Part shown: one piece after another, positions 39,778 to 47,643 of the stretch
Layout: each line of letters begins with the position of its first letter
Position numbering within the stretch: position 1 is the first letter of the stretch
IMG/VR virus record: IMGVR_UViG_3300042554_001855
Coordinates: 1 to 64,000 of that record
DNA: 64,000 nt
Strand: one strand, 5' to 3'
From: a virus
The notes under the pieces: model-generated
Told to the model about the DNA's origin: nothing
The model's input: the letters and a program-made list of their open reading frames with translations, nothing else
Database searches by the model: none
Position numbers and translations under genes: made by a program

Positions 39778-40371
39778 CTATGAAATTATTTCTCTAAGAA
39801 TTTTTTTATAGTTAAAAATATCTATTTGAAGAAATGGTGAATATTTTTTAATTTTAAGAGAAACACACTCCCACACTGGGTCCAAAAGTTTTTCATCAAA
39901 CGTCTTCCCGAACAGGAATATTTTATCATATATGACCAGTGTTTCAAGGCTAATCTTCCCGCTCAGGAATTTTTTTAGAACGGGTGGATGTCCTTTGGAA
40001 CAATTCAACGCATCCTCTAATTTTGTTTCCGAGAACAATTCGTTGCTTTGCTCTTTGAACAAGTAAGTCAAACTCTGCTGTCGTCTCATCCATTCTTGAT
40101 ATGTTCTTTCTCCTTCGTTTATTAAAGAACCAATCCATAAATTACTCGGGTTGTCTGCTTCTACAAAGTTTGATACTAAGAAATCTACGACTTCTTTATC
40201 AGAATATTTGCGACTTGTCTTCTCGAACCAGTATTTGTCCTTGCGTTTGTTGAAGGATGTCATACTGGCACGGGTCTTCGCACCATATTTAAAGAAATCG
40301 TATTTTGGGTTTGTGAAATGATTTTTAAGTGACAAATAATGTTGATAAGTTTCAAAGGGTGTCACGATCAT
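39778..40371 (-). CDS. 59: gp59-like helicase loader
   Basis: 197 aa (T4 gp59 is 217). Matching features: KYDFFKYGAKTRASMTSFNK (about 23-42), KRDKYWFEKTSRKYSDKEVV (T4 KRRDKYFFQKLSEKY) and the all-helical C-terminus (KKFLSGKISLETLVIYDKI). gp59 binds gp32-covered forks and loads the gp41 helicase. Coupled to gp33 by ATGA overlap (40368-40371), as in the T4 33-59-32 order. Confidence 0.85.
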   Translation of the reverse strand: MIVTPFETYQHYLSLKNHFTNPKYDFFKYGAKTRASMTSFNKRKDKYWFEKTSRKYSDKEVVDFLVSNFVEADNPSNLWIGSLINEGERTYQEWMRRQQSLTYLFKEQSNELFSETKLEDALNCSKGHPPVLKKFLSGKISLETLVIYDKIFLFGKTFDEKLLDPVWECVSLKIKKYSPFLQIDIFNYKKILREIIS

Positions 40372-40628
40372 AAAGGCAATCTTGCTCTTGATGTTTTCTT
40401 CATAAAGTTAAGACGAGTGGCATCCCACTTGAGTCTTTCTTTTAAAGGTTTTGAAATGAGTTTCGTAACTGATTCTACCTCAAGACTATTGACTTCGCAA
40501 TAGTGACAAATAGCATCAATATAATTCAGATTTTCTTCAGCAACAATTTTCTCAATCTCAAGAGCAAACTTGGAAGGGGTTAAAAATTTACTTTCTATTG
40601 CCTGTTCTAATTCTTTATTTGGTTCCAT
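40368..40628 (-). CDS. 33: gp33-like late transcription coactivator
   Basis: 86 aa from the ATG at 40626-40628 (MEPNKELEQAIESK). A longer frame reaches 40733, but it would overlap the nuclease gene by about 120 bases, and T4 gp33 is also short (112 aa). The core EIEKIVAEENLNYIDAICHY and the segment after it align with T4 gp33 (IIEKMVEEFGMSYLEATTAF). gp33 bridges host RNA polymerase and the sliding clamp gp45 at late promoters, which fits the TAAATA elements here. Confidence 0.8.
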   Translation of the reverse strand: MEPNKELEQAIESKFLTPSKFALEIEKIVAEENLNYIDAICHYCEVNSLEVESVTKLISKPLKERLKWDATRLNFMKKTSRARLPL

Positions 40629-41295
40629 AGAGTTCCAGTTTATCTCTAACAAACTTTCTAATGTATTCTGTGAGAAGTTTGATGTATTTTGATTTGTCTC
40701 GTTCTTCATAGACGACGCATTCTCCATTTTCACAAGCCATAATGATTACAAGTTTTTTGACTGAAATACCAGTCAGTTCGTAGAGCATACAACCATATGC
40801 CATACACTGAACAAAATAATGTTCAATCCACTCGCGTGGTTTTGGTTTTTTAGAAGTCTTAAAGTCGATTATCGCTAACTCGCCGTCATATTCGGCAATA
40901 CAATCAACTGTCCCAGCAATGCCTAGTTGCTTACTATATAGGGACCCTTCAAGGGCGTAAATATTATTTATACGATTTAAATCAGTTTTTGCAATCTTAA
41001 AAAGAAAATCAGAGATTGGTTGAACTTCTGGTAGTTCTTCATTTTTGAGATGATGTTCCACAAGAAGGTGCATATCAGTTCCACGACTTGTTGCCGCTTT
41101 TGTGACACGCTCTGCTTCTTCTTCACCAACTTTTTTACGCCACTTAATAAAGATTTCTTTATTAAAATGACTGGTCACCGAAGTGATGGAGACCAGTCGT
41201 ACAAGTTCTTCTTCGTCAGGAACTTTATAATAACGAACACCATCTATAGTCTCCCTTTCAAGTTCAGGGAGCGTCACATCAACATGTTTGAACAT
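40615..41295 (-). CDS. PD-(D/E)XK exonuclease (MGME1/RecB-like)
   Basis: 226 aa. Motifs in order: RGTDMHLLVE (71-80, His76), GTVDCIAE with Asp131, IIDFKTSKKP with Asp144 and Lys146, and QCMAY (163-167). These are the catalytic pieces of RecB/Cas4/MGME1-type metal-dependent exonucleases. Probably used in recombination or degrading host DNA. Shares a base with the PhoH stop and overlaps gp33 by 14 bases. Confidence 0.8.
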   Translation of the reverse strand: MFKHVDVTLPELERETIDGVRYYKVPDEEELVRLVSITSVTSHFNKEIFIKWRKKVGEEEAERVTKAATSRGTDMHLLVEHHLKNEELPEVQPISDFLFKIAKTDLNRINNIYALEGSLYSKQLGIAGTVDCIAEYDGELAIIDFKTSKKPKPREWIEHYFVQCMAYGCMLYELTGISVKKLVIIMACENGECVVYEERDKSKYIKLLTEYIRKFVRDKLELYGTK

Positions 41296-42053
41296 TACAT
41301 ACCTGCTTCCATTTTTGCGATGATGTATTCTTTAACAAGTCCAGAACGAACAATATCTTCTACACCAAATTCAATTATATCAAAAGAAGGCATTTTACGC
41401 AAGATGTTCATAAAATCTACAATACCATTACGTTCATTTGTTTTTTGCAAGTCTGATTGAGTAGCATCACCACAGAAACAAATTTTGGTATTTTCACCCA
41501 CACGAGTAATAATAGAATCGAGTTCGTGGAAGTTTAGATTTTGGAATTCATCAACAATGACGATAGCATTATCAAGAGTTGTTCCACGGAGGAATGAAGT
41601 GCTCCAGAACTTAATAGTTTCTTGTGACTTCAAATTGCCATAGAGCATTTCAAAGTCAGCATCAGAAGGCATCTGGAACATATACTTCACCATATTCTTA
41701 TAAGGAATCTGGTAAATGTCTGCTTTATCTTCATGAGATCCAGGAAGGAATCCAATCTCACGAGTTGCTACAAGAGAACGAACGATATAAACTTTTTCAT
41801 AAGGGGTTCTTTCATCAAGAACATCCATTAAAGCATTATAAAGAGTAATAAAAGTTTTACCAGTTCCAGCACATCCATAAGCAACTAAATGCTTTTCATC
41901 TTGATAGGAATCAAAAAACTTTTTCTGATTATCTGTAATTGGTTCAATATCGACCAAGTAATCAGAACTTAGAGGCTTTCTCCTCTTCATTTGCTTTGCA
42001 GTCAAACCAACACCAATAGGTTGGATGTCATTGCCTCTTTTTCTTCTTGCCAT
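41295..42053 (-). CDS. phoH: PhoH-like P-loop ATPase
   Basis: 252 aa. Basic N-terminus, Walker A GCAGTGKT (60-67), Walker B IVIVDEFQN (164-172), and GDATQSDL after it: the PhoH/RecD-like NTPase core. In cyanophages phoH is one of the most common marker genes; its function (RNA or DNA remodelling, perhaps phosphate stress) is unsettled. Chained to the nuclease gene and to the 82-aa gene before it. Confidence 0.9.
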   Translation of the reverse strand: MARRKRGNDIQPIGVGLTAKQMKRRKPLSSDYLVDIEPITDNQKKFFDSYQDEKHLVAYGCAGTGKTFITLYNALMDVLDERTPYEKVYIVRSLVATREIGFLPGSHEDKADIYQIPYKNMVKYMFQMPSDADFEMLYGNLKSQETIKFWSTSFLRGTTLDNAIVIVDEFQNLNFHELDSIITRVGENTKICFCGDATQSDLQKTNERNGIVDFMNILRKMPSFDIIEFGVEDIVRSGLVKEYIIAKMEAGM

Positions 42054-42301
42054 TAGAGTTTCTTTACAGTAGAACCAGGAGCTTTTGCTGCTTTTGCAAG
42101 CACATCATTCCATCCAGGATTGCGATTGATAAGTTTGTCCCTCCACTCACCAACTTCTCCAGCGCCAGGACAAGTTGATGGGTCAGACCAATCTCTGTCC
42201 CAATCTGGATTATCTTTTTTCCACTGGTCCCAGGCGTGGATACTCATTTCCACTTCTTTCTGTTCGCCAGTGGTTTTGTTAATAACAGGATAAGTCGCCA
42301 T
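42053..42301 (-). CDS. Conserved small cyanophage protein, 82 aa
   Basis: MATYPVINKTTGEQKEVEMS then HAWDQWKKDNPDWDRDWSDP. The start recalls FmdB-like zinc-ribbon proteins common upstream of phage replication genes, but the usual CxxC pairs are absent (one Cys only). It shares a base with PhoH and follows a TCTAAATA element. Confidence 0.65.
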   Translation of the reverse strand: MATYPVINKTTGEQKEVEMSIHAWDQWKKDNPDWDRDWSDPSTCPGAGEVGEWRDKLINRNPGWNDVLAKAAKAPGSTVKKL

Positions 42302-42324
42302 AAAGTTACGAAATCAAGATAATT

Positions 42325-42332
42325 TATTTAGA
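42325..42332 (-). promoter_or_regulatory. Late-type promoter element TCTAAATA
   Basis: Minus-strand TCTAAATA 24 bases before the ATG at 42301, in the 40-base gap between two genes. Confidence 0.4.
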
Positions 42333-42341
42333 ATGAAAGTT

Positions 42342-42716
42342 TTACTCTTCTACTGTTTCCACATCAACAACTTCTTGAGATTCCCAAGGTAAAGTATCAT
42401 ACTTTTCGGTTGTTGATGCTGATTTTTGAGCATCAATTATAGAAGATAATCTGAATTGCTTATTCGCAATCTCTTCTTCCCCAATTAAAGTCTCAACCCA
42501 AGAAATAATTTGTTCCTCAGTTAAATCAGAATACTCAGTAAAATCATCTTCAGCAGCTGAAGGCAATTCTAGAGTACCTCTTTCATCAGCAGTAAAAGTA
42601 GTTTCATTCACTTTTTCTGTAGCAGTGTAAATCCATTCTACAGAACTAACTGCACCAGATAATCCTGCAGTATTATAATTCAATGCATGAATTTTCCAAG
42701 AATATTTGACAGACAT
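42342..42716 (-). CDS. Conserved cyanophage hypothetical, 124 aa
   Basis: Begins MSVKYSWKIHALNYNT and has EYSDLTEEQIISWVETLIGE, the pattern of a small family found repeatedly in cyanophages (I recall it as DUF7936-like, uncertain). N-terminal beta domain, C-terminal helix. Isolated by gaps with an AATAAATA element (42740-42747), so late expression and a structural role are possible. Confidence 0.6.
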   Translation of the reverse strand: MSVKYSWKIHALNYNTAGLSGAVSSVEWIYTATEKVNETTFTADERGTLELPSAAEDDFTEYSDLTEEQIISWVETLIGEEEIANKQFRLSSIIDAQKSASTTEKYDTLPWESQEVVDVETVEE

Positions 42717-42738
42717 CTTTGAACATTTAAGAGTAAAA

Positions 42739-43377
42739 TTATTTATTCCACTCTAACGCTTCTGAGACTGATGGAAATTGTTCGGTAAATATTTTCTTAC
42801 ACTCAAGAGCAATATCCATGTGTTCTTTCTGAGTTCCATTTGCAGAACGAAGATTGATATAATGAATCCATGACCTGCATGATCCCGACATATAAATGCG
42901 TGTAGGCGTCGCTAAGGGCAGTACAAACCTTGCACACTCCTTTGCTACTCCATGAGCAAGAAGTTCCTTATAGAGTTGCATAGAGTGTGCAAAATGGTCT
43001 TGAATCTTACTCTGTAGAGTCAGTTTCTCATACTCAGAAATGTCGTCAATAGAGTTCTGACGATTCTTGGTATCTTGACGACGAAGTTCAGGTACAGGAA
43101 TATAATCGCTCAACAAAGAAGAATCTGCATAACGCTGCGAAAATTCTTGATATGTGAAAGAACGGTGCCTCAAAATTTGAGCTGCGATACCACGATTTGT
43201 TTCGATCTCAAGAGTCATAAAAGACTGCTCAAAAACAGACCAATGATTATGCTTAATGCAATAAGCAAGCAACTTGGCATAGTTTTCGTTGTCTTGATTC
43301 GCAGGGTTGCTAACTCTAGCAACATATGCCATTGTTTTTTCTGCATCTGGGGTCACGCTAATGAGTTTTACTGTCAT
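42739..43377 (-). CDS. thyX: Flavin-dependent thymidylate synthase ThyX
   Basis: 212 aa. The ThyX signature RHR-x7-S is complete (Arg70-His71-Arg72 to Ser80, followed by QRY). Other family blocks: NHWSVFEQ (44-51) and the C-terminal SGSCRSWIHYINLR. The enzyme makes dTMP from dUMP using FAD, NADPH and methylene-tetrahydrofolate. It replaces T4's ThyA-type td enzyme and supplies thymidylate for phage DNA. ATG at 43377 overlaps the 55-aa gene by 4 bases. Confidence 0.92.
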   Translation of the reverse strand: MTVKLISVTPDAEKTMAYVARVSNPANQDNENYAKLLAYCIKHNHWSVFEQSFMTLEIETNRGIAAQILRHRSFTYQEFSQRYADSSLLSDYIPVPELRRQDTKNRQNSIDDISEYEKLTLQSKIQDHFAHSMQLYKELLAHGVAKECARFVLPLATPTRIYMSGSCRSWIHYINLRSANGTQKEHMDIALECKKIFTEQFPSVSEALEWNK

Positions 43378-43541
43378 TTCTTTCCAAATCCTTTTGATGT
43401 TTTTGCTTCGAGTTCTGAAAGTTCTTCTTCCAGAATCCTTAATTGTGATTTCATTTCAATCAATTGCTCAGCAGAATATAAATGCTCTTGTTTAATCAAT
43501 CTACGGAGCAATTTCATCATTTTTCTTGCCCTATTAGTCAT
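43374..43541 (-). CDS. Small coiled-coil protein before thyX, 55 aa
   Basis: MTNRARKMMKLLRRLIKQEH then IEMKSQLRILEEELSELEAK: a basic helix followed by a coiled coil. Similar small genes precede thyX in cyanophages, as I recall. ATGA-coupled to thyX and overlapping the 57-aa gene by 8 bases. Confidence 0.6.
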   Translation of the reverse strand: MTNRARKMMKLLRRLIKQEHLYSAEQLIEMKSQLRILEEELSELEAKTSKGFGKK

Positions 43542-43707
43542 CTAAATCAGAATCCTCAAAAATTTCGTCGTAATCTAACATTGGTCTTTTTCTGACTTCT
43601 GGATTTGTATAAGAATATGCAGATACATCAGAATAAACTTCTGCTTTCAGAGAATCAACCAAGAGTTCTAGATTACGGACAATAAGTTTTAGTTTGTCTT
43701 TATCCAT
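43534..43707 (-). CDS. Small hypothetical protein, 57 aa
   Basis: MDKDKLKLIVRNLELLVDSL followed by an acidic tail (YDEIFEDSDLDD). Helical N-terminus. It starts 28 bases downstream of a terminator, so it may begin the thyX transcription unit. Confidence 0.55.
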   Translation of the reverse strand: MDKDKLKLIVRNLELLVDSLKAEVYSDVSAYSYTNPEVRKRPMLDYDEIFEDSDLDD

Positions 43708-43738
43708 AAGATACTATTCTCTTTCAATATTTTAACAT

Positions 43739-43766
43739 AAAAAAAGGAGGGAATCAACCCTCCTTT
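43739..43766 (-). terminator. Intrinsic terminator
   Basis: AAAGGAGGG (43743-43751) pairs with CCCTCCTTT (43758-43766) across a 6-base loop. On the minus strand the stem runs into seven T. It closes the 44.5-43.8 kb unit. Confidence 0.85.
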
Positions 43767-43769
43767 ACT

Positions 43770-43871
43770 TCAAGCAACTTGTGGTTGCTTCGCCATATTC
43801 AGTTGTGCGTTATGAAGGAGTTTTTCCTTTTTTGCTTTGAGTTTGAGATAGCGAACGAAGTAAGTGTTCAT
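43770..43871 (-). CDS. Micro-ORF, 33 aa
   Basis: MNTYFVRYLKLKAKKEKLLH...QPQVA. Ribosome-binding site GGGAGGTGC and ATGA overlap with the DUF4278-like gene support translation. Very basic. Ends 4 bases before the terminator stem. Confidence 0.55.
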   Translation of the reverse strand: MNTYFVRYLKLKAKKEKLLHNAQLNMAKQPQVA

Positions 43872-44032
43872 TTTGCACCTCCCTTAGTTTTAGACATAGA
43901 GAGTTTGTTTCCATTTTCATCAACGTAAAACATAGTACCACGATAAATTTCTACGTGGGGTTCAATTTTAAACGTTTGATTTGGACGTTCTGCGGTATCA
44001 TATTCGACACCACGATATACGACTTTAGACAT
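43868..44032 (-). CDS. DUF4278-like small protein, 54 aa
   Basis: The start VVYRGVEYD matches the YRGVxY signature of DUF4278, a small cyanobacterial domain; a second YRGTMF copy is near residue 30. AAGGAG precedes the ATG. Function unknown. Confidence 0.6.
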   Translation of the reverse strand: MSKVVYRGVEYDTAERPNQTFKIEPHVEIYRGTMFYVDENGNKLSMSKTKGGAK

Positions 44033-44071
44033 TAGGTTTTCTCCTTAATTTTGAGGCTAAAGAGCGTTCCT

Positions 44072-44224
44072 TCAGTCGGCTTTTGCGTCTATGAATTTAC
44101 AAGTTCTTGGAGATCCTTCTTTAAAGATCTGAATAAGTTCAGATCTTGCAGGCTCATCCATTTTTAGTTTTACATTACTAATAAGTCTTTGAGCCTCAAT
44201 GCAAGTCCAGAGAATTGTTTCCAT
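44072..44224 (-). CDS. Small hypothetical protein, 50 aa
   Basis: METILWTCIEAQRLISNVKL...SPRTCKFIDAKAD. Similar small proteins seem common in cyanophages. The ribosome-binding site is weak. Lies between the signal-peptide gene and the DUF4278-like gene. Confidence 0.5.
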   Translation of the reverse strand: METILWTCIEAQRLISNVKLKMDEPARSELIQIFKEGSPRTCKFIDAKAD

Positions 44225-44270
44225 AGATGAACGATCCGTTCCGAGTCGGCTTACTTCCGTCCTATTCAGT

Positions 44271-44477
44271 TTAGCACTTAAGTCTTATAACGTCCTTTCG
44301 GAGTTCTGATAGCAATCGGTCTTCTTTTCTTTGGTCTACTACATCGTCGTTTTTAACGATGTCCATTAGTTCCCACGCTGCGTCGCAACTTATAGTCACT
44401 TGATTAGATTTGGCAAGTTGAGGCGTAGAAATAGAAAGAAGTGGAACCCATGCTAAAAGCAAAAGTGCTTTAGTCAT
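44271..44477 (-). CDS. Small secreted-like protein, 68 aa
   Basis: Residues 1-22 (MTKALLLLAWVPLLSISTPQ) look like a cleavable signal peptide. The mature part is charged with two Cys (SCDAAWELMDIV and the final Cys), possibly a disulfide in the periplasm. First gene after the promoter at 44498-44527. Confidence 0.6.
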   Translation of the reverse strand: MTKALLLLAWVPLLSISTPQLAKSNQVTISCDAAWELMDIVKNDDVVDQRKEDRLLSELRKDVIRLKC

Positions 44478-44488
44478 AGGATGAACGT

Positions 44489-44527
44489 TAGGGGATTATT
44501 ATACCCCTATTCACACTATATAGTCAA
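44489..44527 (-). promoter_or_regulatory. Sigma-70 promoter with palindrome over the -10 box
   Basis: Minus strand TTGACT (44522-44527), 18 bases, TATAAT (44498-44503). TAGGGG (44489-44494) and CCCCTA (44504-44509) form an inverted repeat that flanks the -10 box, a good place for a repressor. Confidence 0.7.
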
Positions 44528-44551
44528 GTTTTATTTTGAAATAGTAACAAT

Positions 44552-44569
44552 AGATACAAAAATGTATCT
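44552..44569. repeat. Small perfect hairpin upstream of the promoter
   Basis: AGATACA-4-TGTATCT (44552-44558 / 44563-44569). No T run follows on either strand. It lies in the 176-base gap 44478-44653, which has no gene; a second TATAAT box (about 44572-44577) lacks a clear -35. Confidence 0.4.
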
Positions 44570-44653
44570 CTATTATACTAAAAGGCGTGAAGATTTATGA
44601 AAACCTTCGCGCAAGAAAAATTTTGGCGGAAATTTTTTACCCCAAAAAGAAAA

Positions 44654-45007
44654 TCACTTTCGCTTTTTGGTTTTGGGTGCTTGATAACCCCATAACTTTG
44701 GATTGATTCTTCCATACCCAAAGTCAATACTCTTTAGATTTTCACGAAACTTGTCCCAGTACATATCAAACAAACGAATTCGTGATCCTCTAGTTAAATC
44801 AAAACAAATTTCCTCATCAACAATATACTTTACGATGTAAGCATCATTCGGTGCTTCTTTAGTACAGACATCAGCATATGAACCATTTTCAATTAAAATA
44901 TCACAACCATAGCGTGACTTACAGGTTTCTTTTTCTGCTGGTGTCCAATAGTCCATATGCTTTTCCGTATTGTGGGTTTCTTCAACTACATCACGAACCT
45001 GACTCAC
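44654..45007 (-). CDS. Conserved cyanophage-type hypothetical, 117 aa
   Basis: GTG at 45005-45007 is chosen: it follows GGGAGG at good spacing and gives a GTGA overlap with the DUF6433 stop. A second GTG 15 bases upstream lacks this. The protein has charged helices, three Cys in CKSRYGCDIL and VCTKEA, and a basic end (APKTKKRK). Function unknown. Confidence 0.6.
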   Translation of the reverse strand: MSQVRDVVEETHNTEKHMDYWTPAEKETCKSRYGCDILIENGSYADVCTKEAPNDAYIVKYIVDEEICFDLTRGSRIRLFDMYWDKFRENLKSIDFGYGRINPKLWGYQAPKTKKRK

Positions 45008-45603
45008 GAACGACCTCCCCACTTAATATCAGGATAAGCTTGTGAAACTACTTCCCTGGTGAGTTTGTATTTGTCTGTCAGTTTTTTATCCTTAGTAAGA
45101 ATAACAATTTCTGCTTCAAGAGGATGAAGACCTTGAAGAATGTTAATAAACATTGTTTCTCTACGAAGAGAACTCAATCCATCGTTACCACCCTTTACAA
45201 AATTATAAAACTTATTATATTCCTTACGAATTGATGAGCGTCCCTGGTCCTGAGAACCTAAAGAACTACTTCCCAACTCACCCATCTTAGAAACAGCATC
45301 TGTAATCTTTCCAGACAGAGTTCCGCTGAATGAAGTTTGTTCATCAGTACCTGCATAAGGTACATCTCCTGGGGGAAGAATAGAAACAACCGTCTCATCA
45401 AAGTTCCAAATAAAAAGAGTCTTCAGAGCAGGATGAGAATACTTTTGAAGTACTTCTACCTTTTTTGCTGTACTTTTTTGCTTACATGCAAGACTTAAAA
45501 TCTCAAAAATAAATGGATTTGAAGGAAGATCGGGAATAGGAGATTCCTTCTTAACCGTAAATTTTGATTCAGTCTTCTTCGTCGCCGTTGTCTTCGTAGT
45601 CAT
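45004..45603 (-). CDS. DUF6433-like protein
   Basis: 199 aa from ATG 45601-45603 (an ATT/CAT-type upstream extension would overlap the membrane gene more). The pattern SNPFIFEILSLACKQKSTAK, KVEVLQKYSHPALKTLFIWN and LHPLEAEIVILTKDKKL matches a family widespread in cyanophages and pelagiphages, which I recall as DUF6433. Role unknown; neighbours suggest DNA replication or host takeover time. Confidence 0.7.
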   Translation of the reverse strand: MTTKTTATKKTESKFTVKKESPIPDLPSNPFIFEILSLACKQKSTAKKVEVLQKYSHPALKTLFIWNFDETVVSILPPGDVPYAGTDEQTSFSGTLSGKITDAVSKMGELGSSSLGSQDQGRSSIRKEYNKFYNFVKGGNDGLSSLRRETMFINILQGLHPLEAEIVILTKDKKLTDKYKLTREVVSQAYPDIKWGGRS

Positions 45604-45796
45604 GATAGTTCTCAAAGTTAAATGCAATCACCTCATCTGGAATTAGATTTCCTTGTCCATCAAACATTTCGGGGTGAGGTCGTGGAATTTCCCGATAGTT
45701 CATCATATATTCTCTTGCAACCCATCCTCCCATTATTCCAACTATAAAAAATAATACGGTTAAAAAAGAACCGAAAACTAAACTAGTTGCTAACAT
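45569..45796 (-). CDS. Single-span membrane protein, 75 aa
   Basis: Residues about 5-27 (SLVFGSFLTVLFFIVGIMGG) form one membrane helix. The soluble part has PHPEMFDGQGNLIPDEVIAF, a motif I recall from cyanophage relatives. Strong GAGGGAG before the ATG. Overlaps the DUF6433 start by 35 bases. Function unknown. Confidence 0.65.
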   Translation of the reverse strand: MLATSLVFGSFLTVLFFIVGIMGGWVAREYMMNYREIPRPHPEMFDGQGNLIPDEVIAFNFENYHDYEDNGDEED

Positions 45797-45818
45797 AGTT
45801 TTTCTCCCTCGGGAACTA

Positions 45819-45992
45819 CTACTTTTTCCTTACTTTAATGGAAAACTCAAAGTAGATGGTTACTTCCCGTCTCAGAAAGCAAACCAACTTCTCGAATATA
45901 ATATGAAAATCTTTGGGTTGCTTTCTTTTTCCTCCATTAAGAATAAATTCAACTCCACGATTAATGTGGATGTCTTTATTTATGTCCGCCAT
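45819..45992 (-). CDS. Small basic hypothetical protein, 57 aa
   Basis: MADINKDIHINRGVEFILNG...IKVRKK. Its ATG shares the A of the glutaredoxin TGA, suggesting coupling. Strand-rich and basic. Not recognised; the ORF could be chance, but fits the tight packing. Confidence 0.45.
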   Translation of the reverse strand: MADINKDIHINRGVEFILNGGKRKQPKDFHIIFEKLVCFLRREVTIYFEFSIKVRKK

Positions 45993-46228
45993 CAAACAAT
46001 TTTTTGCTCTTGTAAAAACTTAACTGTATCAGTACATCCTCCTAATTTTTTATCATCAACAACAATTTGGGGAAATGTACTCCCCTCACCAAACTCGGAG
46101 TAAAATTCCTCTGCGGTAAAGTCCTTGTCAAGAGTATACACCACATGTGTCATCTTTGTCAACTTCATTACGCTTTTAATTTTGTCACAATATGGACAAC
46201 CTGGTTTTGAATAGATTGTAAAGTTCAT
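45992..46228 (-). CDS. grx: Glutaredoxin
   Basis: 78 aa with the active site CPYC (11-14, SKPGCPYCDKIK), TFPQIVVDD (cis-Pro turn) and LGGCTD. A typical small glutaredoxin, reducing ribonucleotide reductase or other disulfides with glutathione; T4 has NrdC for this job. No NrdA/B gene is in the window. Confidence 0.9.
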   Translation of the reverse strand: MNFTIYSKPGCPYCDKIKSVMKLTKMTHVVYTLDKDFTAEEFYSEFGEGSTFPQIVVDDKKLGGCTDTVKFLQEQKIV

Positions 46229-46255
46229 ATTTCTTTATAATTTTTGTATAAGTAT

Positions 46256-46855
46256 TTAATCAAAAAAGAACATGTGCCACAAGCGGCAGTTTTGAAGGCA
46301 GTCTCCAAAATATTCAGATGCTGAGTGAATATTTCCACCACTAAAAAGAACTAATCTGTTATAGACATTTCCTGCAACATCTACTGGTTCATATGGAGTT
46401 CTATCAAGAAATGTTCTTTGATTAAAGACTTTAAGACCTTGACCTGCTGCCCAATCAATTTGAGAATTATGGTGAATCTTAGTTTCTTTATGCCTCCACA
46501 TGGTAGTTCCACATTGTGGTGGAGCATCGGGTGTTAGATAAACCATACCAGCCCAAGTCTGGTCATCGCAGTGATAAACAAGTTTTTCCCCAGACCAATT
46601 ATGCTGAAAGCGACCATTCATTCCATGGTCTTCCCACTTGATAATTGGTTGTCCAAGAAGATCTTCAAATGCTTCTTTTGTTCCAGGAATGAAAAATTGC
46701 TTACGAGTTCTCCTGCCAATGTATCCAGCATCATCAAAGAAATCTTGCTCTAGAGCAAATTTTCTTACAGCATCTGGATCTCTATAGAAATTATCAACAA
46801 TGATTACTCTCTGAGATTTTCTATATTCAGGATTAACACTTAATAGTTGATTCAT
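46256..46855 (-). CDS. 2OG-Fe(II) oxygenase-like protein (DUF6445-like)
   Basis: 199 aa. Jelly-roll oxygenase signature: His95-x-Asp97 (YHCDDQTWAG), distal His177 (GGNIHSA) and Arg191 (CRLW). N-terminus (QRVIIVDNFYRDPDAVRKFA) is typical of the DUF6445-like family. It could hydroxylate a protein side chain or sugar. It ends a cassette with a glycosyltransferase (1-base gap), a methyltransferase and a GH130-like gene, beside fibre genes, so fibre modification is a guess. Confidence 0.7.
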   Translation of the reverse strand: MNQLLSVNPEYRKSQRVIIVDNFYRDPDAVRKFALEQDFFDDAGYIGRRTRKQFFIPGTKEAFEDLLGQPIIKWEDHGMNGRFQHNWSGEKLVYHCDDQTWAGMVYLTPDAPPQCGTTMWRHKETKIHHNSQIDWAAGQGLKVFNQRTFLDRTPYEPVDVAGNVYNRLVLFSGGNIHSASEYFGDCLQNCRLWHMFFFD

Positions 46856-46856
46856 A

Positions 46857-47639
46857 TTAGAATCCTAGGTGCTTACTACGAACAAAATCCAAATCAAATG
46901 TTGTTGCAGAAATAAATTGTTCTTTACCCTCAAATGGCAATTCAGTTGGACCACAAATCCTCCAATCTTTACCCCACTTTTCAGTAAGGTAATCAATATT
47001 CATTGCATTAGATGCTTCAAGTTTTTCTTTCAGAGATGGATCATTCTTTTTAGTTTGACTTCCATGGGTGTAATACTCTTGCTTCTCACCAAACCCATGA
47101 TAGTACATACTATTCAATTCCATAACTTTACGAATTGGTCGATGCATGAAACGCATAATCATATCAGCATCTTCACAATAGGCAGGATATAGATTTTCAT
47201 CAAAAAGACCAAATGCCCTAATGATATTTTCTCTAATCAGGAATAAATCCCAACTACCAACACCATAGTCACCTTTGTTACCATGAACCATTCCGATCAT
47301 TTCATCAGAATTGACAGTATTCACCATCTCTTCTAAGAATCCTGGACCAAAGGATACGTCATCATTGCAGATAATCCAGTAGGGGGACATCAGATAACAC
47401 TTGATAATCAAGTTCCAAGATCCAGCAACTCCAAGATTGCCAGGAAGGTGGGCAACCTTAACTTTTTTCACATACTTATGCTTGATACTTGCCAGTTTAT
47501 CCAAGTCTTCATCAAGTTCTCCTCGACCATTATTATTAACAATGAATACTTCATCGACAGGATAGTCGATGCTCATGAGTAAACGACTAACCCAGAATGT
47601 ACTATTAACAACAGGTACTCCAATTACAGGTATAGACAT
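46857..47639 (-). CDS. Family 2-like glycosyltransferase
   Basis: 260 aa GT-A fold. Nucleotide-binding start (IPVIGVPVVNSTFWVSRLL, then VDEVFIVNNNG), GNLGVAGSWN (67-76), metal motif NDD (92-94), and CEDADMIMR (155-163) as the catalytic ED-type motif. It would transfer a sugar from a nucleotide sugar. No membrane segment, so cytoplasmic. Substrate unknown: phage fibre, phage DNA or host glycan. Confidence 0.8.
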   Translation of the reverse strand: MSIPVIGVPVVNSTFWVSRLLMSIDYPVDEVFIVNNNGRGELDEDLDKLASIKHKYVKKVKVAHLPGNLGVAGSWNLIIKCYLMSPYWIICNDDVSFGPGFLEEMVNTVNSDEMIGMVHGNKGDYGVGSWDLFLIRENIIRAFGLFDENLYPAYCEDADMIMRFMHRPIRKVMELNSMYYHGFGEKQEYYTHGSQTKKNDPSLKEKLEASNAMNIDYLTEKWGKDWRICGPTELPFEGKEQFISATTFDLDFVRSKHLGF

Positions 47640-47643
47640 AAGA

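Noticed and set aside
40368-40733. Longer gp33 start at 40733
   Set aside because: Would overlap the nuclease gene by about 120 bases and adds an Asn/Ser-rich leader unlike gp33; the ATG at 40628 fits size and spacing.
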